The notes under the pieces were generated by a model. That model did no database searches. It was given only the letters and a program-made list of their open reading frames with translations, and had not been told where the DNA came from. Shown piece after piece: positions 26,025-37,649 of a stretch of 64,000 bases of DNA. This DNA comes from Cellulomonas dongxiuzhuiae (GTDB taxonomy: Bacteria; Actinomycetota; Actinomycetes; Actinomycetales; Cellulomonadaceae): assembly GCF_018623035.1 (NCBI RefSeq), contig NZ_CP076023.1:1488001-1552000 (forward strand), written 5' to 3'. The translations under genes were made by a program, and so were the position numbers. The first letter of the stretch is position 1, and every line of letters starts with the position of its first letter.

Positions 26025-26720
26025 GTGACCATGGAGTCCCAGTTCATCGCCCGTGCCGACCGGCTCGCCGGCGGCACGGCGCCCGCGTCGCCGAGCGGTC
26101 GCTACGTGCTGCCGCAGTTCGAGGAGCGCACCGCCTACGGCTTCAAGCGCCAGGACCCGTACACCAAGCTGTTCGAGGACCGCATCATCTTCCTCGGCGT
26201 GCAGGTGGACGACGCCTCGGCCGACGACGTCATGGCGCAGCTGCTCGTCCTGGAGTCGACGGACCCCGACCGCGACATCACCCTGTACATCAACTCGCCC
26301 GGCGGCTCGTTCACCGCGCTGACGGCGATCTACGACACGATGCAGTACATCAAGCCGCACATCCAGACCGTCTGCCTCGGGCAGGCGGCCTCGGCGGCGG
26401 CGATCCTGCTCGCGGCCGGCTCGCCCGGCAAGCGTCTGGCGCTGCCCAACGCCCGCGTGCTGATCCACCAGCCCGCGATGGAGGGCGGCGGCTACGCGCA
26501 GGCGTCGGACATCGAGATCCAGGCCAACGAGCTCATCCGCATCCGCGAGTGGCTCGAGGCGGCGCTCGCGCAGCACACCGGACGCCCGATCGAGCAGGTG
26601 CGCCTGGACATCGAGCGCGACAAGATCCTCACGGCCGCCCAGGCCAAGGACTACGGGATCGTCGACCAGGTGCTCCAGAGCCGCAAGGGCGTGCAGCCCG
26701 CCGTGGTGCAGCCCGCCTGA
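26025..26720 (+). CDS. clpP2: ATP-dependent Clp protease proteolytic subunit 2
   Basis: The 231-residue paralogue has Ser123 in [12 protein letters not shown] and His148 in [11 protein letters not shown]. Its longer N-terminus (about 40 residues before the fold) would be processed or line the pore. Actinobacteria generally need both ClpP subunits for an active barrel. I used the GTG at 26025 with GAGGAGA upstream; an ATG two codons later is equally possible. A strong terminator follows. Confidence 0.95.
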   Translation: MTMESQFIARADRLAGGTAPASPSGRYVLPQFEERTAYGFKRQDPYTKLFEDRIIFLGVQVDDASADDVMAQLLVLESTDPDRDITLYINSPGGSFTALTAIYDTMQYIKPHIQTVCLGQAASAAAILLAAGSPGKRLALPNARVLIHQPAMEGGGYAQASDIEIQANELIRIREWLEAALAQHTGRPIEQVRLDIERDKILTAAQAKDYGIVDQVLQSRKGVQPAVVQPA

Positions 26721-26729
26721 CGGCACGAG

Positions 26730-26763
26730 CCCCGGGTGCCGCCCGCAGGGGCGGCACCCGGGG
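26730..26763 (+). terminator. Strong terminator after clpP2
   Basis: A perfect 15-bp GC-rich stem (26730-26744 with 26749-26763) encloses the loop GCAG, ten bases after the clpP2 stop. It separates the clpP pair from clpX, which must then have its own promoter in the 200 bases that follow. Confidence 0.85.
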
Positions 26764-26970
26764 AACGCTTGCCACGGACAGGGCCATCCGCGCGAACCGG
26801 GACGCATCGGACGGCGCGTCGCACCCGACACGCCGCGACCCACCCGCCGGGTTCGGCTGACAGGTGGCCGCGCGTGGTGTGCAATGGGGGAACGTGACTC
26901 ACGGACCGTGAGGTCACACGACGGCGCACCGCCGGTACGGCGGAGGGCGACACGAGGGAAGGGGACGCAC

Positions 26971-28247
<1,277 letters not shown>

Positions 28248-28251
<4 letters not shown>

Positions 28252-28562
28252 GCCGACCGGGACGCGTCGTACCACCCGAGCTGGCGCGGCTGCGGGGCAG
28301 CATCGACAACATCGACGCCGCGCTCATCCACATCCTCGCGGAGCGGTTCAAGGCCACGCAGCGCGTCGGCGTGCTCAAGGCCGAGCTGGGCCTGCCGGCG
28401 TCCGACCCCGGCCGCGAGGCCGAGCAGGTCGCGCGGCTGCGCGAGCTGGCCCACGAGGCGGAGCTGGATCCGGTGTTCGCCGAGAAGTTCCTCGAGTTCA
28501 TCGTCGGCGAGGTGATCCGCCACCACGAGGCGATCGCGCAGGACCACGCGCAACGCGCCTGA
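28248..28562 (+). CDS. Chorismate mutase (AroQ type)
   Basis: The 104-residue all-helical protein shows [19 protein letters not shown] followed by [26 protein letters not shown], in which the arginines and lysine that bind chorismate are in the expected places. It converts chorismate to prephenate for phenylalanine and tyrosine synthesis. The GTG overlaps the clpX stop by four bases (GTGA), an odd functional pairing seen elsewhere in actinobacteria. No secretion signal is present, so it is cytosolic. Confidence 0.87.
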
Positions 28563-28703
28563 CGGACGCGTGTCCACCTCCACGTCACCCGCTGCGACCG
28601 TTGGCGGACCCCGTGGAGGTGACGGAAGGTAGAAGGGTCAGCCCCGGTGCAGGCACCGGTAGTGCCGTCGCCGGGGACGTGCACGCAGGAGGAGTCCGAC
28701 CCC

Positions 28704-29900
28704 ATGCACCTGCACTGGCTCAAGCCGCTGCTCGGCCGACCGGGCCCGTTCGTCACCGTCCACCTCGACGCCTCGCCCGCGGAGGTGGCAGGCGAGTCGG
28801 GGCCCGTGGACCGGTGGCGGTCCGTGCGTCGTGACCTCGAGCGGGACGGGGCCCCGCAGGCGCTGCTCGACGAGCTCTCCGACCGCATCGCGCAGCCGGA
28901 CGGACGGCGGGACGCCCACGGGCGGGCGCTGATCGCCGACGCCGACGGCGTCGTCGTGGACCGCGTCCTGCTGGAGGCGCCGGCGACCTCCAGCGGCTCG
29001 TACGGCCCGGTCCCCGCGCTCGGTCCCGTCGTACGCGCGAGCGAGGAGAGCGTCCGTCTGCTCGTGGTGGCCGTCGACCGGACGGGTGCGGACCTGCGGT
29101 GGGCGGAGGGCGACGACGGCGAGTACCGCGGGCCCGTGAGCGAGACCGTCGACGGGGGGCACGACGACGTGCACAAGGTCCGCGAGAGCGGGCTCGAGCG
29201 GCGCGGGCAGACCCGGGCCGAGGACTCGTGGCAGCGCAACGCCGAGGCGGTGGCGGCAGCCCTCGACAGCCGCGTGCGCGACAGGCGTCCCGACCTGGTC
29301 GTGCTGACGGGCGACGTCCGCATGGTCCCGCTGGTCCGGGACGCGCTCGGGCAGCACGCCCGCGAGCTCACCGTCGAGGTGCCCGGCGGCGGCCGCGGGG
29401 ACGGCATCCACGAGGCGGCGTTCCGCGCACGGGTCGCCGAGGCGGTCGGCGAGCGCCGCGCCCGGCGCCGCGCCGCGCACGTCGAGGGCTACCGGGAGGC
29501 GCTCGGGCGGGGCGAGGGGGCGGTCACGGGTCTCGACGACGTGGTCGAGGTGCTGCGGCGGGGTCAGGTCGACGAGCTCATCGTCGACGGGTCCGGGCCG
29601 GACGGCGGTTTCGCCGAGCGCACGCTGTGGGTCGGCCCCGGGGTGCTGCAGGTGGCGGTGTCGCGGTCCGACCTGACGTCGATCGGCGTGATGGACGGTG
29701 ACGCACGGGAGATGCCGGCCGAGGTCGCGGTGATGCGGGCGGTCGTCGGCCAGGACGCGGGCGTGACGTTCGTCGAGGACGGGGATGTCGAGCTCGTCGA
29801 CGGCATCGGTGCGACGCTGCGGTGGGCCGACGAGTCCACGCCGAGCGAGGCGGTGCCGTCCCAGTCGGACGACCTCCGCCGGCTGCGCACGGTCCTCTGA
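28704..29900 (+). CDS. Rv2629/Vms1-like (baeRF) release-factor-fold protein
   Basis: The 398-residue protein begins MHLHWLKPLLGRPGPFVTVHLD and has the archaeal/bacterial eRF1-like layout of Rv2629 homologues: an N-terminal domain, a middle RNase H-like domain (RPDLVVLTGDVRMVPLVRDAL) and a C-terminal L7Ae-like domain (DELIVDGSGPDGGFAERT). Family names include Vms1/Ankzf1-type peptidyl-tRNA hydrolase. A role in ribosome rescue or hypoxic stress is suggested by homologues only. AGGAGGAG precedes the ATG by nine bases. Confidence 0.78.
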   Translation: MHLHWLKPLLGRPGPFVTVHLDASPAEVAGESGPVDRWRSVRRDLERDGAPQALLDELSDRIAQPDGRRDAHGRALIADADGVVVDRVLLEAPATSSGSYGPVPALGPVVRASEESVRLLVVAVDRTGADLRWAEGDDGEYRGPVSETVDGGHDDVHKVRESGLERRGQTRAEDSWQRNAEAVAAALDSRVRDRRPDLVVLTGDVRMVPLVRDALGQHARELTVEVPGGGRGDGIHEAAFRARVAEAVGERRARRRAAHVEGYREALGRGEGAVTGLDDVVEVLRRGQVDELIVDGSGPDGGFAERTLWVGPGVLQVAVSRSDLTSIGVMDGDAREMPAEVAVMRAVVGQDAGVTFVEDGDVELVDGIGATLRWADESTPSEAVPSQSDDLRRLRTVL

Positions 29901-29943
29901 GGCGGCCGGTCCCGCGGACCCGCCCCGGCGGCCGCCCTCGCGC

Positions 29944-31758
29944 TCACCCGCCGGGGCGCGTGTCCACGTACAGGCCGTCGACCTCCCGGGCGAAGTCGCG
30001 CAGCACCGCTGCCCGCTTCACCTTCAGGGAAGGTGTGAGGTACCCGTTCGCCTCGGTGAAGTCCGTGGTCAGGACCGCGATCTTGCGGATCGACTCCGCG
30101 CGCGAGACGGCCTCGTTGGCGCGTTCCACGGCGCGGTCGAGCGCCTCGACCACCTGGGGGTGCACCGCCGCGGCAGGGACGTCCATCGGGGGCAGGCCGT
30201 GCATGGCGAGCCAGCCCGGCAGCATCTCCGGGTCGAGCGTGACCAGGGCGCCGATGAACGGGCGCTGGTCGCCCACGACGATGACCTGGCTGACGATCGG
30301 GTGGCCGCGCAGCCGGTCCTCGAGCACCGCCGGCGCGACGTTCTTGCCGCCGGCCGTGACGATGATCTCCTTGCTGCGGCCCGTGATGCGCAGGTAACCG
30401 TCCTCGTCGAGCGTGCCGATGTCACCGGTGCGGAGCCAGCCGTCCACCAGGCTCTCCGCGGTCTGCTCGGGCATGTGCCGGTATCCGCGGAAGACGTGGG
30501 GGCCCGAGACCCAGATGTGGCCCTCGTCGTCGACCCGCAGGGACGTGCCCGGCATCGGGGGGCCGACCGTCCCGATCTTGGTCAGGCCGGGCCGGTTGAC
30601 GGCCGTGGCGGCCGAGGTCTCCGTGAGGCCGTAGCCCTCGAGGACGTGCACGCCGATGCCGCGGTAGAAGTGCCCGAGCCGCTCACCCAGGGGCGCGCCG
30701 CCGGAGACGGCGAACTCCGCACGCCCGCCGAGGGCCGCCCGGAGCTTGCGGTGCACGAGGCGGTCGGCGACGGCGTGCTGGGCGCGCAGCGCGCTGCTCG
30801 GCCCGTCGGGGGTCTCGAGCGCGCGGGAGTACGCGATGGCGACCTTCGCGGCCCACCGGAACATGCGCAGCTTCGTGCCGGACCCGGCCTTCTGCTCGGC
30901 CGAGTTGTAGACCTTCTCGAAGACCCGCGGGACGGCCAGGAGGTACGTGGGCCGGAACGACGCCAGGTCGGGCAGCAGGTTGCGCGTGTCGGGGGCGTGG
31001 CCCATGACCGCCCCGGACTCGATGCACAGCACCTGGATGAAGCGCGCGAACACGTGCGCGAGCGGCATGAAGAGCAGCGTGCGCGACGTCGGCTTCGAGA
31101 CGACCTCTCCCAGCCCGACAGCGCCGTTGCGGCACAGCGCGACGAAGTTGCCGTGCGTGAGCTCGACGCCCTTGGGCCGTCCGGTGGTCCCGGAGGTGTA
31201 GATCACGGTCGCGAGGTCGTCGCCGCGCGCCGAGGTGCTGCGCCGGTCGATCTCGGCGTCCGGGACGTCGGAGCCGCGCGTGATGAGCGTGCCGACGGCG
31301 TCCTCGTCGAGGACGAGCACCTCGGTCAGACCGGGCAGGTCGTTGCGCACCTGCGCCACGACCGCCGCGTGCGCGGCCGTCTCCACGACGGCCAGCCGCA
31401 CGCCGGAGTCCGAGGCGATCCAGCGCACCTGCTCGGCCGACGAGGTCTCGTAGATCGGCACGCCGACGGCGCCGGCGGTCCAGACGGCGAAGTCGACGAG
31501 GGTCCACTCGAAGCGGGTGCGGGACATGATCGCGACCCGGTCGCCCGGCTCGACACCGGACGCGACGAGGCCCTTCGCGATGGCGCGGACCTCGGCGACG
31601 AACGCGCTGACCGTCACCGGCTGCCACGCGCCGCCGAGCGCCACCTGGCGCTCGGCCAGGACGCCGTCGGGGTCGCGCGCGAGCCGGGCGGCCAGCATCG
31701 TGCCGATCGACGCGGCCGGGTCGGGCGTGACGAGGGCGGGTGAGGTGATCTCGGGCAT
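29944..31758 (-). CDS. Long-chain fatty-acid-CoA ligase
   Basis: The 604-residue AMP-forming ligase has VIYTSGTTGRPKGVELTHGN, the substrate-tunnel region LLAVPRVFEKVYNSAE, GYGLTETSA and the C-terminal ITGRSKEIIVTAGGKN. It activates long-chain fatty acids to acyl-CoA via acyl-AMP. AGGAG lies nine bases upstream of the ATG at 31758. It is convergent with the Rv2629-like gene and stands 53 bases beyond the amino-acid ABC operon, without obvious functional link. Confidence 0.9.
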   Translation of the reverse strand: MPEITSPALVTPDPAASIGTMLAARLARDPDGVLAERQVALGGAWQPVTVSAFVAEVRAIAKGLVASGVEPGDRVAIMSRTRFEWTLVDFAVWTAGAVGVPIYETSSAEQVRWIASDSGVRLAVVETAAHAAVVAQVRNDLPGLTEVLVLDEDAVGTLITRGSDVPDAEIDRRSTSARGDDLATVIYTSGTTGRPKGVELTHGNFVALCRNGAVGLGEVVSKPTSRTLLFMPLAHVFARFIQVLCIESGAVMGHAPDTRNLLPDLASFRPTYLLAVPRVFEKVYNSAEQKAGSGTKLRMFRWAAKVAIAYSRALETPDGPSSALRAQHAVADRLVHRKLRAALGGRAEFAVSGGAPLGERLGHFYRGIGVHVLEGYGLTETSAATAVNRPGLTKIGTVGPPMPGTSLRVDDEGHIWVSGPHVFRGYRHMPEQTAESLVDGWLRTGDIGTLDEDGYLRITGRSKEIIVTAGGKNVAPAVLEDRLRGHPIVSQVIVVGDQRPFIGALVTLDPEMLPGWLAMHGLPPMDVPAAAVHPQVVEALDRAVERANEAVSRAESIRKIAVLTTDFTEANGYLTPSLKVKRAAVLRDFAREVDGLYVDTRPGG

Positions 31759-31810
31759 GTGAGGGGACTCCTGGGCCGGGGCGGACCTCACGAGAGTAGT
31801 GCCGTGACGC

Positions 31811-32584
31811 TCAGCCCGTGGCGGACTGGTGGGTGGGATCGAGCACGCGCTGCAGGAACGTGCGGGTGCGCTCCTCGCGGGGCGCGCCGATGACCTCGTC
31901 CGCGGGTCCGGTCTCGACGACCGTGCCGTCGTCCATGAACACGACGCGGTCGCCCACCTCGCGCGCGAACCCCATCTCGTGCGTGACCACGAGCATCGTC
32001 ATGCCGGCGTCGGCGAGGTCGCGCATGACGCCGAGGACGTCACCGACGAGCTCGGGGTCCAGCGCGGACGTCGGCTCGTCGAAGAGCATGAGCTGCGGGT
32101 CCATCGACAGGGCGCGGGCGATCGCGACGCGCTGCTGCTGGCCGCCGGAGAGCTGCGCCGGCATGGCGTGCGCCCGGTCGGCGAGGCCGACGCGCTCGAG
32201 GTTCGCCAGCGCGACGCGCTCGGCCTCGCGGCGCGAGCGGCGCAGCACGGTGCGCTGCGCCATCGTGCAGTTCTCCAGCACGCTGCGGTGGCTGAAGAGG
32301 TTGAACTGCTGGAAGACCATGCCGACGTGGGTGCGCACGCGGTCGATGTCCACGTCCGGGTCGGTGACCTCGGCGCCGAGGAGCTCGATGCGGCCCGACG
32401 TGGGCTGCTCGAGCAGGTTGACGCAGCGCAGCAGGGTCGACTTGCCGGAGCCCGACGGCCCGATGACGCACACGACCTCGCCCGCCTGCACCTCGAGGTC
32501 GATCCCGCGCAGCACCTCGCGCTCGCCGAAGGACTTGTGCAGGTCGCTGACACGGACGACGGGGCGGGGTGCGTCGGCGGTCAT
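31811..32584 (-). CDS. Polar amino-acid ABC transporter ATP-binding protein
   Basis: The 257-residue ATPase has Walker [10 protein letters not shown], the Q-loop [10 protein letters not shown] typical of the GlnQ/HisP group, signature LSGGQQQR and Walker [15 protein letters not shown]. It drives import by the permease and binding protein encoded upstream. Its ATG overlaps the permease stop by four bases. The three genes are transcribed in the order binding protein, permease, ATPase. Confidence 0.92.
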   Translation of the reverse strand: MTADAPRPVVRVSDLHKSFGEREVLRGIDLEVQAGEVVCVIGPSGSGKSTLLRCVNLLEQPTSGRIELLGAEVTDPDVDIDRVRTHVGMVFQQFNLFSHRSVLENCTMAQRTVLRRSRREAERVALANLERVGLADRAHAMPAQLSGGQQQRVAIARALSMDPQLMLFDEPTSALDPELVGDVLGVMRDLADAGMTMLVVTHEMGFAREVGDRVVFMDDGTVVETGPADEVIGAPREERTRTFLQRVLDPTHQSATG

Positions 32585-33402
32585 GCGTGGCCTCCTGTGC
32601 GCCGCTCGAGCCGGCGGGCGACGATGCCGAGCGGGATGGTGATGACGAGGTAGCAGGCGCCGACGACGAACAGGCCTGTGAGCCCGCCGGAGGCGGTCGA
32701 CAGGGCGTCGCGGCCGACCTTGGTGAGCTCGAAGTACGCGGGCGTCTGGCCGAGCACGAACAGCAGCGACGTGTCCTTGGTCAGCAGGAGGACCTCGTTC
32801 GTCAGCGGCGGCATCACGGTGCGGAACGCCTGGGGGAGCACGACCTGGATCATCGTGCGGGTGTGCGACATGCCGAGGGACCGTGCCGCCTCGACCTGCC
32901 CGCGGGGGACTGCCTGGATCCCGGCGCGCAGCGTCTCGGAGATGTAGGCGGCCGACACCGAGCCGAGCGCGACGGCGGCGACCGCGATGATCGAGCTCAG
33001 GGCGATGCCGAAGGCGATCGGCACGGCGTAGCCGACGGCGATGACGACGAGCAGCGCGGGGATGCCGCGGAAGAACTCGACGTAGACCGTCGAGATCCAG
33101 CGGTAGGGCGCCACCGACGACAGGCGCATCAGCGCGAGGACCGTGCCCAGGCTCAGGCCGACCGCGAACGCGGCCAGCGTGTAGGTCACGGTGTTGAGGA
33201 ACGCGCGCGGCAGCCGGTCGAGCATCTCGCCCGCCGCGGCGGGGTTGAAGATCGTCTGGCCGACGGTGCTCCAGTCGGCCGTCGAGAGCAGCACCGCGAG
33301 GACGACCAGCAGCACGACGTACTGGACGCCCCGCGACAGCCGGGCCCGGCGGCGCGGGCTCATGCGAGCCCGGCCGGCGGACGCGGCGAGGTCGACCGTC
33401 AT
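32581..33402 (-). CDS. Polar amino-acid ABC transporter permease
   Basis: The 273-residue protein has about five membrane helices and the HisM/GlnP-type coupling loop [27 protein letters not shown] is the family signature. One permease gene implies a homodimeric channel. It begins at the last base of the upstream stop (TGATG junction), so translation is coupled to the binding protein. Confidence 0.9.
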   Translation of the reverse strand: MTVDLAASAGRARMSPRRRARLSRGVQYVVLLVVLAVLLSTADWSTVGQTIFNPAAAGEMLDRLPRAFLNTVTYTLAAFAVGLSLGTVLALMRLSSVAPYRWISTVYVEFFRGIPALLVVIAVGYAVPIAFGIALSSIIAVAAVALGSVSAAYISETLRAGIQAVPRGQVEAARSLGMSHTRTMIQVVLPQAFRTVMPPLTNEVLLLTKDTSLLFVLGQTPAYFELTKVGRDALSTASGGLTGLFVVGACYLVITIPLGIVARRLERRTGGHA

Positions 33403-34205
33403 CAGTCCGTCGGCTCGGCCGTCGGCTCGCCCGTGCCGAAGTACTCGGCGACGAGCTCGTCGTACGTGCCGTCCTGCCGGATCCGCTCGAGCGTCGCGTT
33501 CGCCGCGTCGACGAGCGCGGTGTTGCCCTTGCGGATCGCGAAGCCGTACTGCTCACCGGTGGGGACGACGAACGCCACCTCGAGGTCACCCGTGGCGTAG
33601 GGCTCGAGGACCGTGACGTCGTTGACGACGACGTCGACCTGGCCGTTGCGCAGCGACTGGATCTGCAGGCCGAGGTCCTCGAACTGGACGCCCTCGAGCC
33701 CCTGCTCCTCGACCCAGGTCGCACCCGTGGTGGCCTGCTGGACGCCGATCTTCAGGCCCTCGAGGCCGGCCTCGTCCGTGACGGGCGAGCCGGAGGCCAC
33801 GAGCACGCCCTGGTCGGCGTCGAAGTAGGCGTCGCTGAAGTCGACGTTCTTCTTGCGGGCGTCGGTGATCGTGAGGGCCGAGGCGGCGATGTCGCACTGC
33901 TGGGCGTTGAGCGCGGCGCCGGACTCGATGGCGTCGAAGCCCGTGTTGAGGGGGCGCAGCTCGACGCCGAGGTCGGCCGCGATCTCGCCGGTGAGGGCCA
34001 TGTCGAGGCCGACGATCTGGCCGTCCTCCTCGTACTCGAACGGCTCGAACGGCGGGTTGGTGCAGACGGTCAGCGTGTCCGCGTTCGCGAGCGCGAGCTC
34101 GCCGTCTCCGGCCGTCGTCGCGTCGTCGGAGCCCGAGCCCGAGCAGGCGGACAGGGCGAGCAGAGCGGCCGCGGCGAACGCGGCGGCGGTCAGGGGGTGG
34201 CGCAT
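33402..34205 (-). CDS. Polar amino-acid ABC transporter substrate-binding lipoprotein
   Basis: The 267-residue precursor has a lipoprotein signal ending LLALSAC and a type 2 periplasmic-binding fold: [25 protein letters not shown] at the front (the ligand loop) and [24 protein letters not shown] in the middle. The pattern fits binding of glutamine, glutamate or related polar amino acids; the exact ligand cannot be told. AT-rich promoter sequence lies immediately upstream. Confidence 0.9.
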   Translation of the reverse strand: MRHPLTAAAFAAAALLALSACSGSGSDDATTAGDGELALANADTLTVCTNPPFEPFEYEEDGQIVGLDMALTGEIAADLGVELRPLNTGFDAIESGAALNAQQCDIAASALTITDARKKNVDFSDAYFDADQGVLVASGSPVTDEAGLEGLKIGVQQATTGATWVEEQGLEGVQFEDLGLQIQSLRNGQVDVVVNDVTVLEPYATGDLEVAFVVPTGEQYGFAIRKGNTALVDAANATLERIRQDGTYDELVAEYFGTGEPTAEPTD

Positions 34206-34238
34206 GGTGGTCCTTCCGAGCGGAGCGTTGCGCGCATA

Positions 34239-34244
34239 ACTATA
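34239..34244 (-). promoter_or_regulatory. -10 element of the amino-acid ABC operon
   Basis: On the minus strand TATAGT lies about 34 bases before the ATG at 34205, within a notably AT-rich patch. It is flanked by the imperfect repeat GCGTAT-AGTT-ATGCGC, which could be an operator. No good -35 hexamer was found. Confidence 0.5.
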
Positions 34245-34316
34245 CGCTTCACATCATTGCTATTCGTCGCGCGGGCGCCAGGGACCTCAGTCCCGGGACT
34301 GCCACGGCGTGCGTCT

Positions 34317-34341
34317 GGACGCGCGCGCGCCGGTCGCGTCC
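34317..34341 (-). terminator. Terminator candidate after valS
   Basis: GGACGCG and CGCGTCC form a 7-bp stem with an 11-base loop, 33 bases beyond the valS stop. A second perfect palindrome, CAGTCCCGGGACTG, lies at 34288-34301. Confidence 0.45.
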
Positions 34342-34373
34342 TGCTCGACGCGACCGACCCGCAGCGCCGGGGG

Positions 34374-37034
34374 TCAGCGGGCGACGGCCTCGCCGAGGAG
34401 GGCGTCGCGGGCGACCACGGTCTCACCGGTGCCCGTCGCGATCTCCAGCGTCCCGGTCGCACGGCCCGCGTTGCGGATGTCGTCCAGGGCGGCCTCGACG
34501 CCCGCGCGCAGCGCGTCCGGCACCTCGAGCACCGCGTGCTCGACCGGCGTGCGCATCGAGACCTTCGCCTCGGACTTGACCTTGCGCAGCGCCGCGAGCG
34601 CGGCACCCGCACCGGTCACCAGCCCGGGGTCGGTGTCGCCGGCCGCAGCGCGCAGCGCGTCGCTCGTCGGCCACGGCGTGCGGTGCACCGTGCCCTCGCG
34701 CCACCACGACCAGACCTCCTCGGTCGCGTACGGCAGCACCGGCGCGAACAGGCGCAGCAGCGTGTCGAGCGCCAGTCCCAGCGCGGCACGCGCCGACGCG
34801 GTGGCGGGCGTGACCTCGGCGGCCGACGCGCCCGCACCGTACGCACGGTCCTTGACCAGCTCGAGGTAGTCGTCGCAGAACGTCCAGAAGAACGTCTCCG
34901 TCAGCTCCAGCGCCCGCGTGTGGTCGTACGCCTCGAGCGCCGCGGTCGCCTGGTCCACGACCTGCGCGAGGCCCGCCAGCATCGCGCGGTCGAGCGGCTC
35001 GGTGACCTGCGCGGCGTCGAGCGACACCGGCTCGTCCGCCGGGCCGAACGACAGCACGAACTTGCTCGCGTTGAGGACCTTGATCGCCAGGCGCCGGCCG
35101 ATCTTCATCTGGCCGACCTCGAAGGCCGCGTCCGTGCCGAGGCGGGCGCTCGCCGCCCAGTACCGCACCGCGTCGGAGCCGTGCTCCTCGAGCAGGCCCA
35201 TGGGCGTGACGACGTTGCCCTTGGACTTGCTCATCTTCTTGCGGTCGGGGTCGAGGATCCAGCCGCTGATCGCGGCGTGCTTCCACGGCAGCGAGCCGGA
35301 CTCGAGGTGCGCGCGCACGACGGACGAGAACAGCCAGGTGCGGATGATGTCCTGGCCCTGGGGGCGCAGGTCCATCGGGAACGTCCGCGAGAACAGGTCC
35401 GGGTCGTCGAGCCACCCGCACACGATCTGCGGGGTCAGGGAGCTCGTCGCCCACGTGTCCATGATGTCGGGGTCGCCGACGAACCCGCCCGGCACGCCGC
35501 GCTGGTCGGCGGTGTAGCCGACGGGCACGTCGCTCGACGGGTCCACGGGCAGCGCGGCCTCGTCGGGGACCAGGGGCGAGTCGTAGCGCGGCTCACCCGC
35601 CTCGTCGAGCGGGTACCAGACCGGGATCGGCACCCCGAAGAAGCGCTGGCGCGACACGAGCCAGTCGCCGTTGAGACCGCCGACCCAGTTCTCGTAGCGG
35701 ACGCGCATGAAGTCCGGGTGGAACGCGAGCTCCGTTCCGCGCGCGAGCAGCGCGTCGCGCAGGTCCTCGTCGCGGCCGCCGTTGCGGATGTACCACTGGC
35801 GGCTCGTGACGATCTCGAGGGGCTTGTCGCCCTTCTCGTAGAAGTTGGCCTTGCGCTGCGTCGGGACCGGCTCACCGATCAGGTCGCCGGACTCCCGCAG
35901 GCCCGCGACGACGGCCTCGCGTGCGCTGAACGTCGTCTTGCCGGCGAGCTCGCCGTAGACCGCGCGGCCGGCCTCGGACGTGAGCCACTCCGGGGTGTCG
36001 CGCAGCACGCGGCCGTCGCGGCCCACCACCGAGCGCGTCGGCAGGCGCAGCTCGCGCCACCACTGCACGTCGGTGAGGTCACCGAAGGTGCAGCACATCG
36101 CGATGCCGGCGCCCTTGTCGGGCTCGGCCGCGGGGTGCGCGAGCACGGGGAGCTCGACGCCGAACAGCGGGCTCGTCACCGTCGTGCCGAACAGGTGCTG
36201 GTAGCGCTCGTCGTCGGGGTGCGCGATGAGCGCGACGCACGCGGGCAGCAGCTCGGGGCGTGTGGTCTCGATGACGACCTGCTCGCCGTCCGGGCGGTGG
36301 AACGCGACCTTGTGGTAGGCGCCGGGGTAGTCGCGGGCCTCGAGCTCGGCCTGCGCGACGGCGGTCTGGAACGTGACGTCCCAGAGCCCGGGCGCCTCGG
36401 CCTGGTAGGCCTCGCCGCGGCCCAGGTTGCGCAGGAACGCGCGCTGCGAGACCGCGCGGGCCTTGGCGCCGATGGTCTGGTAGGTCATCGACCAGTCGAC
36501 GGACAGCCCCAGCCGGCGCCACAGCGCCTCGAACTGCAGCTCGTCCTCGCCCGAGAGCCGCTCGCACAGCTCGATGAAGTTGCGGCGCGAGACCGGCACC
36601 TGGTCACCGGGCTTGACCGCCTTGCCGTCGGTGCCGTTGTGCGGCGGCACGAAGCCGTCGACGTAGGGGAGCGACGGGTCGCAGCGCACGCCGTAGTAGT
36701 TCTGCACGCGGCGCTCGGTGGGCAGGCCGTTGTCGTCCCAGCCCATGGGGTACATGACCTCGCGCCCGCGCATGCGCTGGAACCGGGCGACGACGTCGGT
36801 GTGCGTGTACGAGAACACGTGTCCGACGTGCAGGGAGCCTGACACCGTCGGCGGCGGGGTGTCGATCGAGTAGACCTGCGCGCGCTCGGCCGTGCGGTCG
36901 AACGTGTACGTGCCCTCGTCGGCCCACGTGCGCGACCAGCGGTCCTCCAGCCCGTCGACCGTGACCTTGTCCGGTACCTGGCGGGCGGCGGTGGCGCTCG
37001 TCGGGGTAGCGGTGCGGGGGGTCTCGTCGCTCAT
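34374..37034 (-). CDS. valS: Valine--tRNA ligase
   Basis: The 886-residue class I synthetase has the HIGH-type motif GSLHVGHV (about 66-73), the editing domain with TTRPELLPACVALI, MDTWATSS and the KMSKS loop RKKMSKSKGN (near 597). A helical anticodon-binding domain and a C-terminal part follow. It charges tRNA-Val and hydrolyses misacylated threonine. I chose the ATG at 37034; a GTG two codons upstream is possible. GGAGGA precedes it. It is a single housekeeping gene. Confidence 0.95.
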   Translation of the reverse strand: MSDETPRTATPTSATAARQVPDKVTVDGLEDRWSRTWADEGTYTFDRTAERAQVYSIDTPPPTVSGSLHVGHVFSYTHTDVVARFQRMRGREVMYPMGWDDNGLPTERRVQNYYGVRCDPSLPYVDGFVPPHNGTDGKAVKPGDQVPVSRRNFIELCERLSGEDELQFEALWRRLGLSVDWSMTYQTIGAKARAVSQRAFLRNLGRGEAYQAEAPGLWDVTFQTAVAQAELEARDYPGAYHKVAFHRPDGEQVVIETTRPELLPACVALIAHPDDERYQHLFGTTVTSPLFGVELPVLAHPAAEPDKGAGIAMCCTFGDLTDVQWWRELRLPTRSVVGRDGRVLRDTPEWLTSEAGRAVYGELAGKTTFSAREAVVAGLRESGDLIGEPVPTQRKANFYEKGDKPLEIVTSRQWYIRNGGRDEDLRDALLARGTELAFHPDFMRVRYENWVGGLNGDWLVSRQRFFGVPIPVWYPLDEAGEPRYDSPLVPDEAALPVDPSSDVPVGYTADQRGVPGGFVGDPDIMDTWATSSLTPQIVCGWLDDPDLFSRTFPMDLRPQGQDIIRTWLFSSVVRAHLESGSLPWKHAAISGWILDPDRKKMSKSKGNVVTPMGLLEEHGSDAVRYWAASARLGTDAAFEVGQMKIGRRLAIKVLNASKFVLSFGPADEPVSLDAAQVTEPLDRAMLAGLAQVVDQATAALEAYDHTRALELTETFFWTFCDDYLELVKDRAYGAGASAAEVTPATASARAALGLALDTLLRLFAPVLPYATEEVWSWWREGTVHRTPWPTSDALRAAAGDTDPGLVTGAGAALAALRKVKSEAKVSMRTPVEHAVLEVPDALRAGVEAALDDIRNAGRATGTLEIATGTGETVVARDALLGEAVAR

Positions 37035-37079
37035 GGTCACCCATCCTCCCAGATGGCACCCGCCGCGCGTGCACGCGCG

Positions 37080-37649
37080 TCAGGCCCCGGGGGGCTCCCG
37101 GTCGTGCGTCGCGCGTCGCGCGCGGTAGGCCGCGACGTGCGCGCGGTTGCCGCAGCCGTTGACGTCGCAGAAGCGGCGGGACCGGTTGCGCGACAGGTCC
37201 ACGAGCACCGCGTGACAGCCGTCGCCCGCGCACACCTTCATGCGGGCGTACTCGTCGGACCGCACGACGTCGACGACGCCCATCGCGGTCTCGACGACGA
37301 TGACGCTCGCGAGCGCCGCGCCCGGCGCCGTCGCGTGCAGGTGCCAGTCGACCGCGTCGTGGCGGACCAGGAACGGCACCGCGTCGGCCTCACGCAGCAT
37401 CACGTTGACGAGCTCGGCGGCCTCGTCGCGCTCGACGTCCCAGAGTCGCGCGATGCGGTCACGGGCCAGCCGGACGTCGGCGACCTCGGCGTCGTCACGG
37501 TCGTGCCGGCCGGTGTAGCCCCAGTGACGGAAGTAGGCGTCGAGGTCCGCCACGGTGCTCAGGGCGTCGTGGCCGTCGCGGCGGCGCGCGGTGTTCACCA
37601 GCTCGGCGGCTGCGAGCAGGTTCATCTCGGTGTCACGAGCGAAGACCAC
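37080..37649 (-). CDS. CGNR zinc-finger regulator (ABATE domain)
   Basis: The 189-residue protein has an N-terminal ABATE domain (MNLLAAAELVNT to about 130) and a C-terminal CGNR zinc finger: CAGDGCHAVLVDLSRNR followed by RFCDVNGCGNRAHVAAYR, providing four cysteines. Such proteins are DNA-binding regulators that respond to small molecules. The GTG at 37649 has AGGAG five bases upstream. It is divergent from the EamA exporter gene with about 85 bases between, so it probably controls that gene. Confidence 0.88.
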   Translation of the reverse strand: MVFARDTEMNLLAAAELVNTARRRDGHDALSTVADLDAYFRHWGYTGRHDRDDAEVADVRLARDRIARLWDVERDEAAELVNVMLREADAVPFLVRHDAVDWHLHATAPGAALASVIVVETAMGVVDVVRSDEYARMKVCAGDGCHAVLVDLSRNRSRRFCDVNGCGNRAHVAAYRARRATHDREPPGA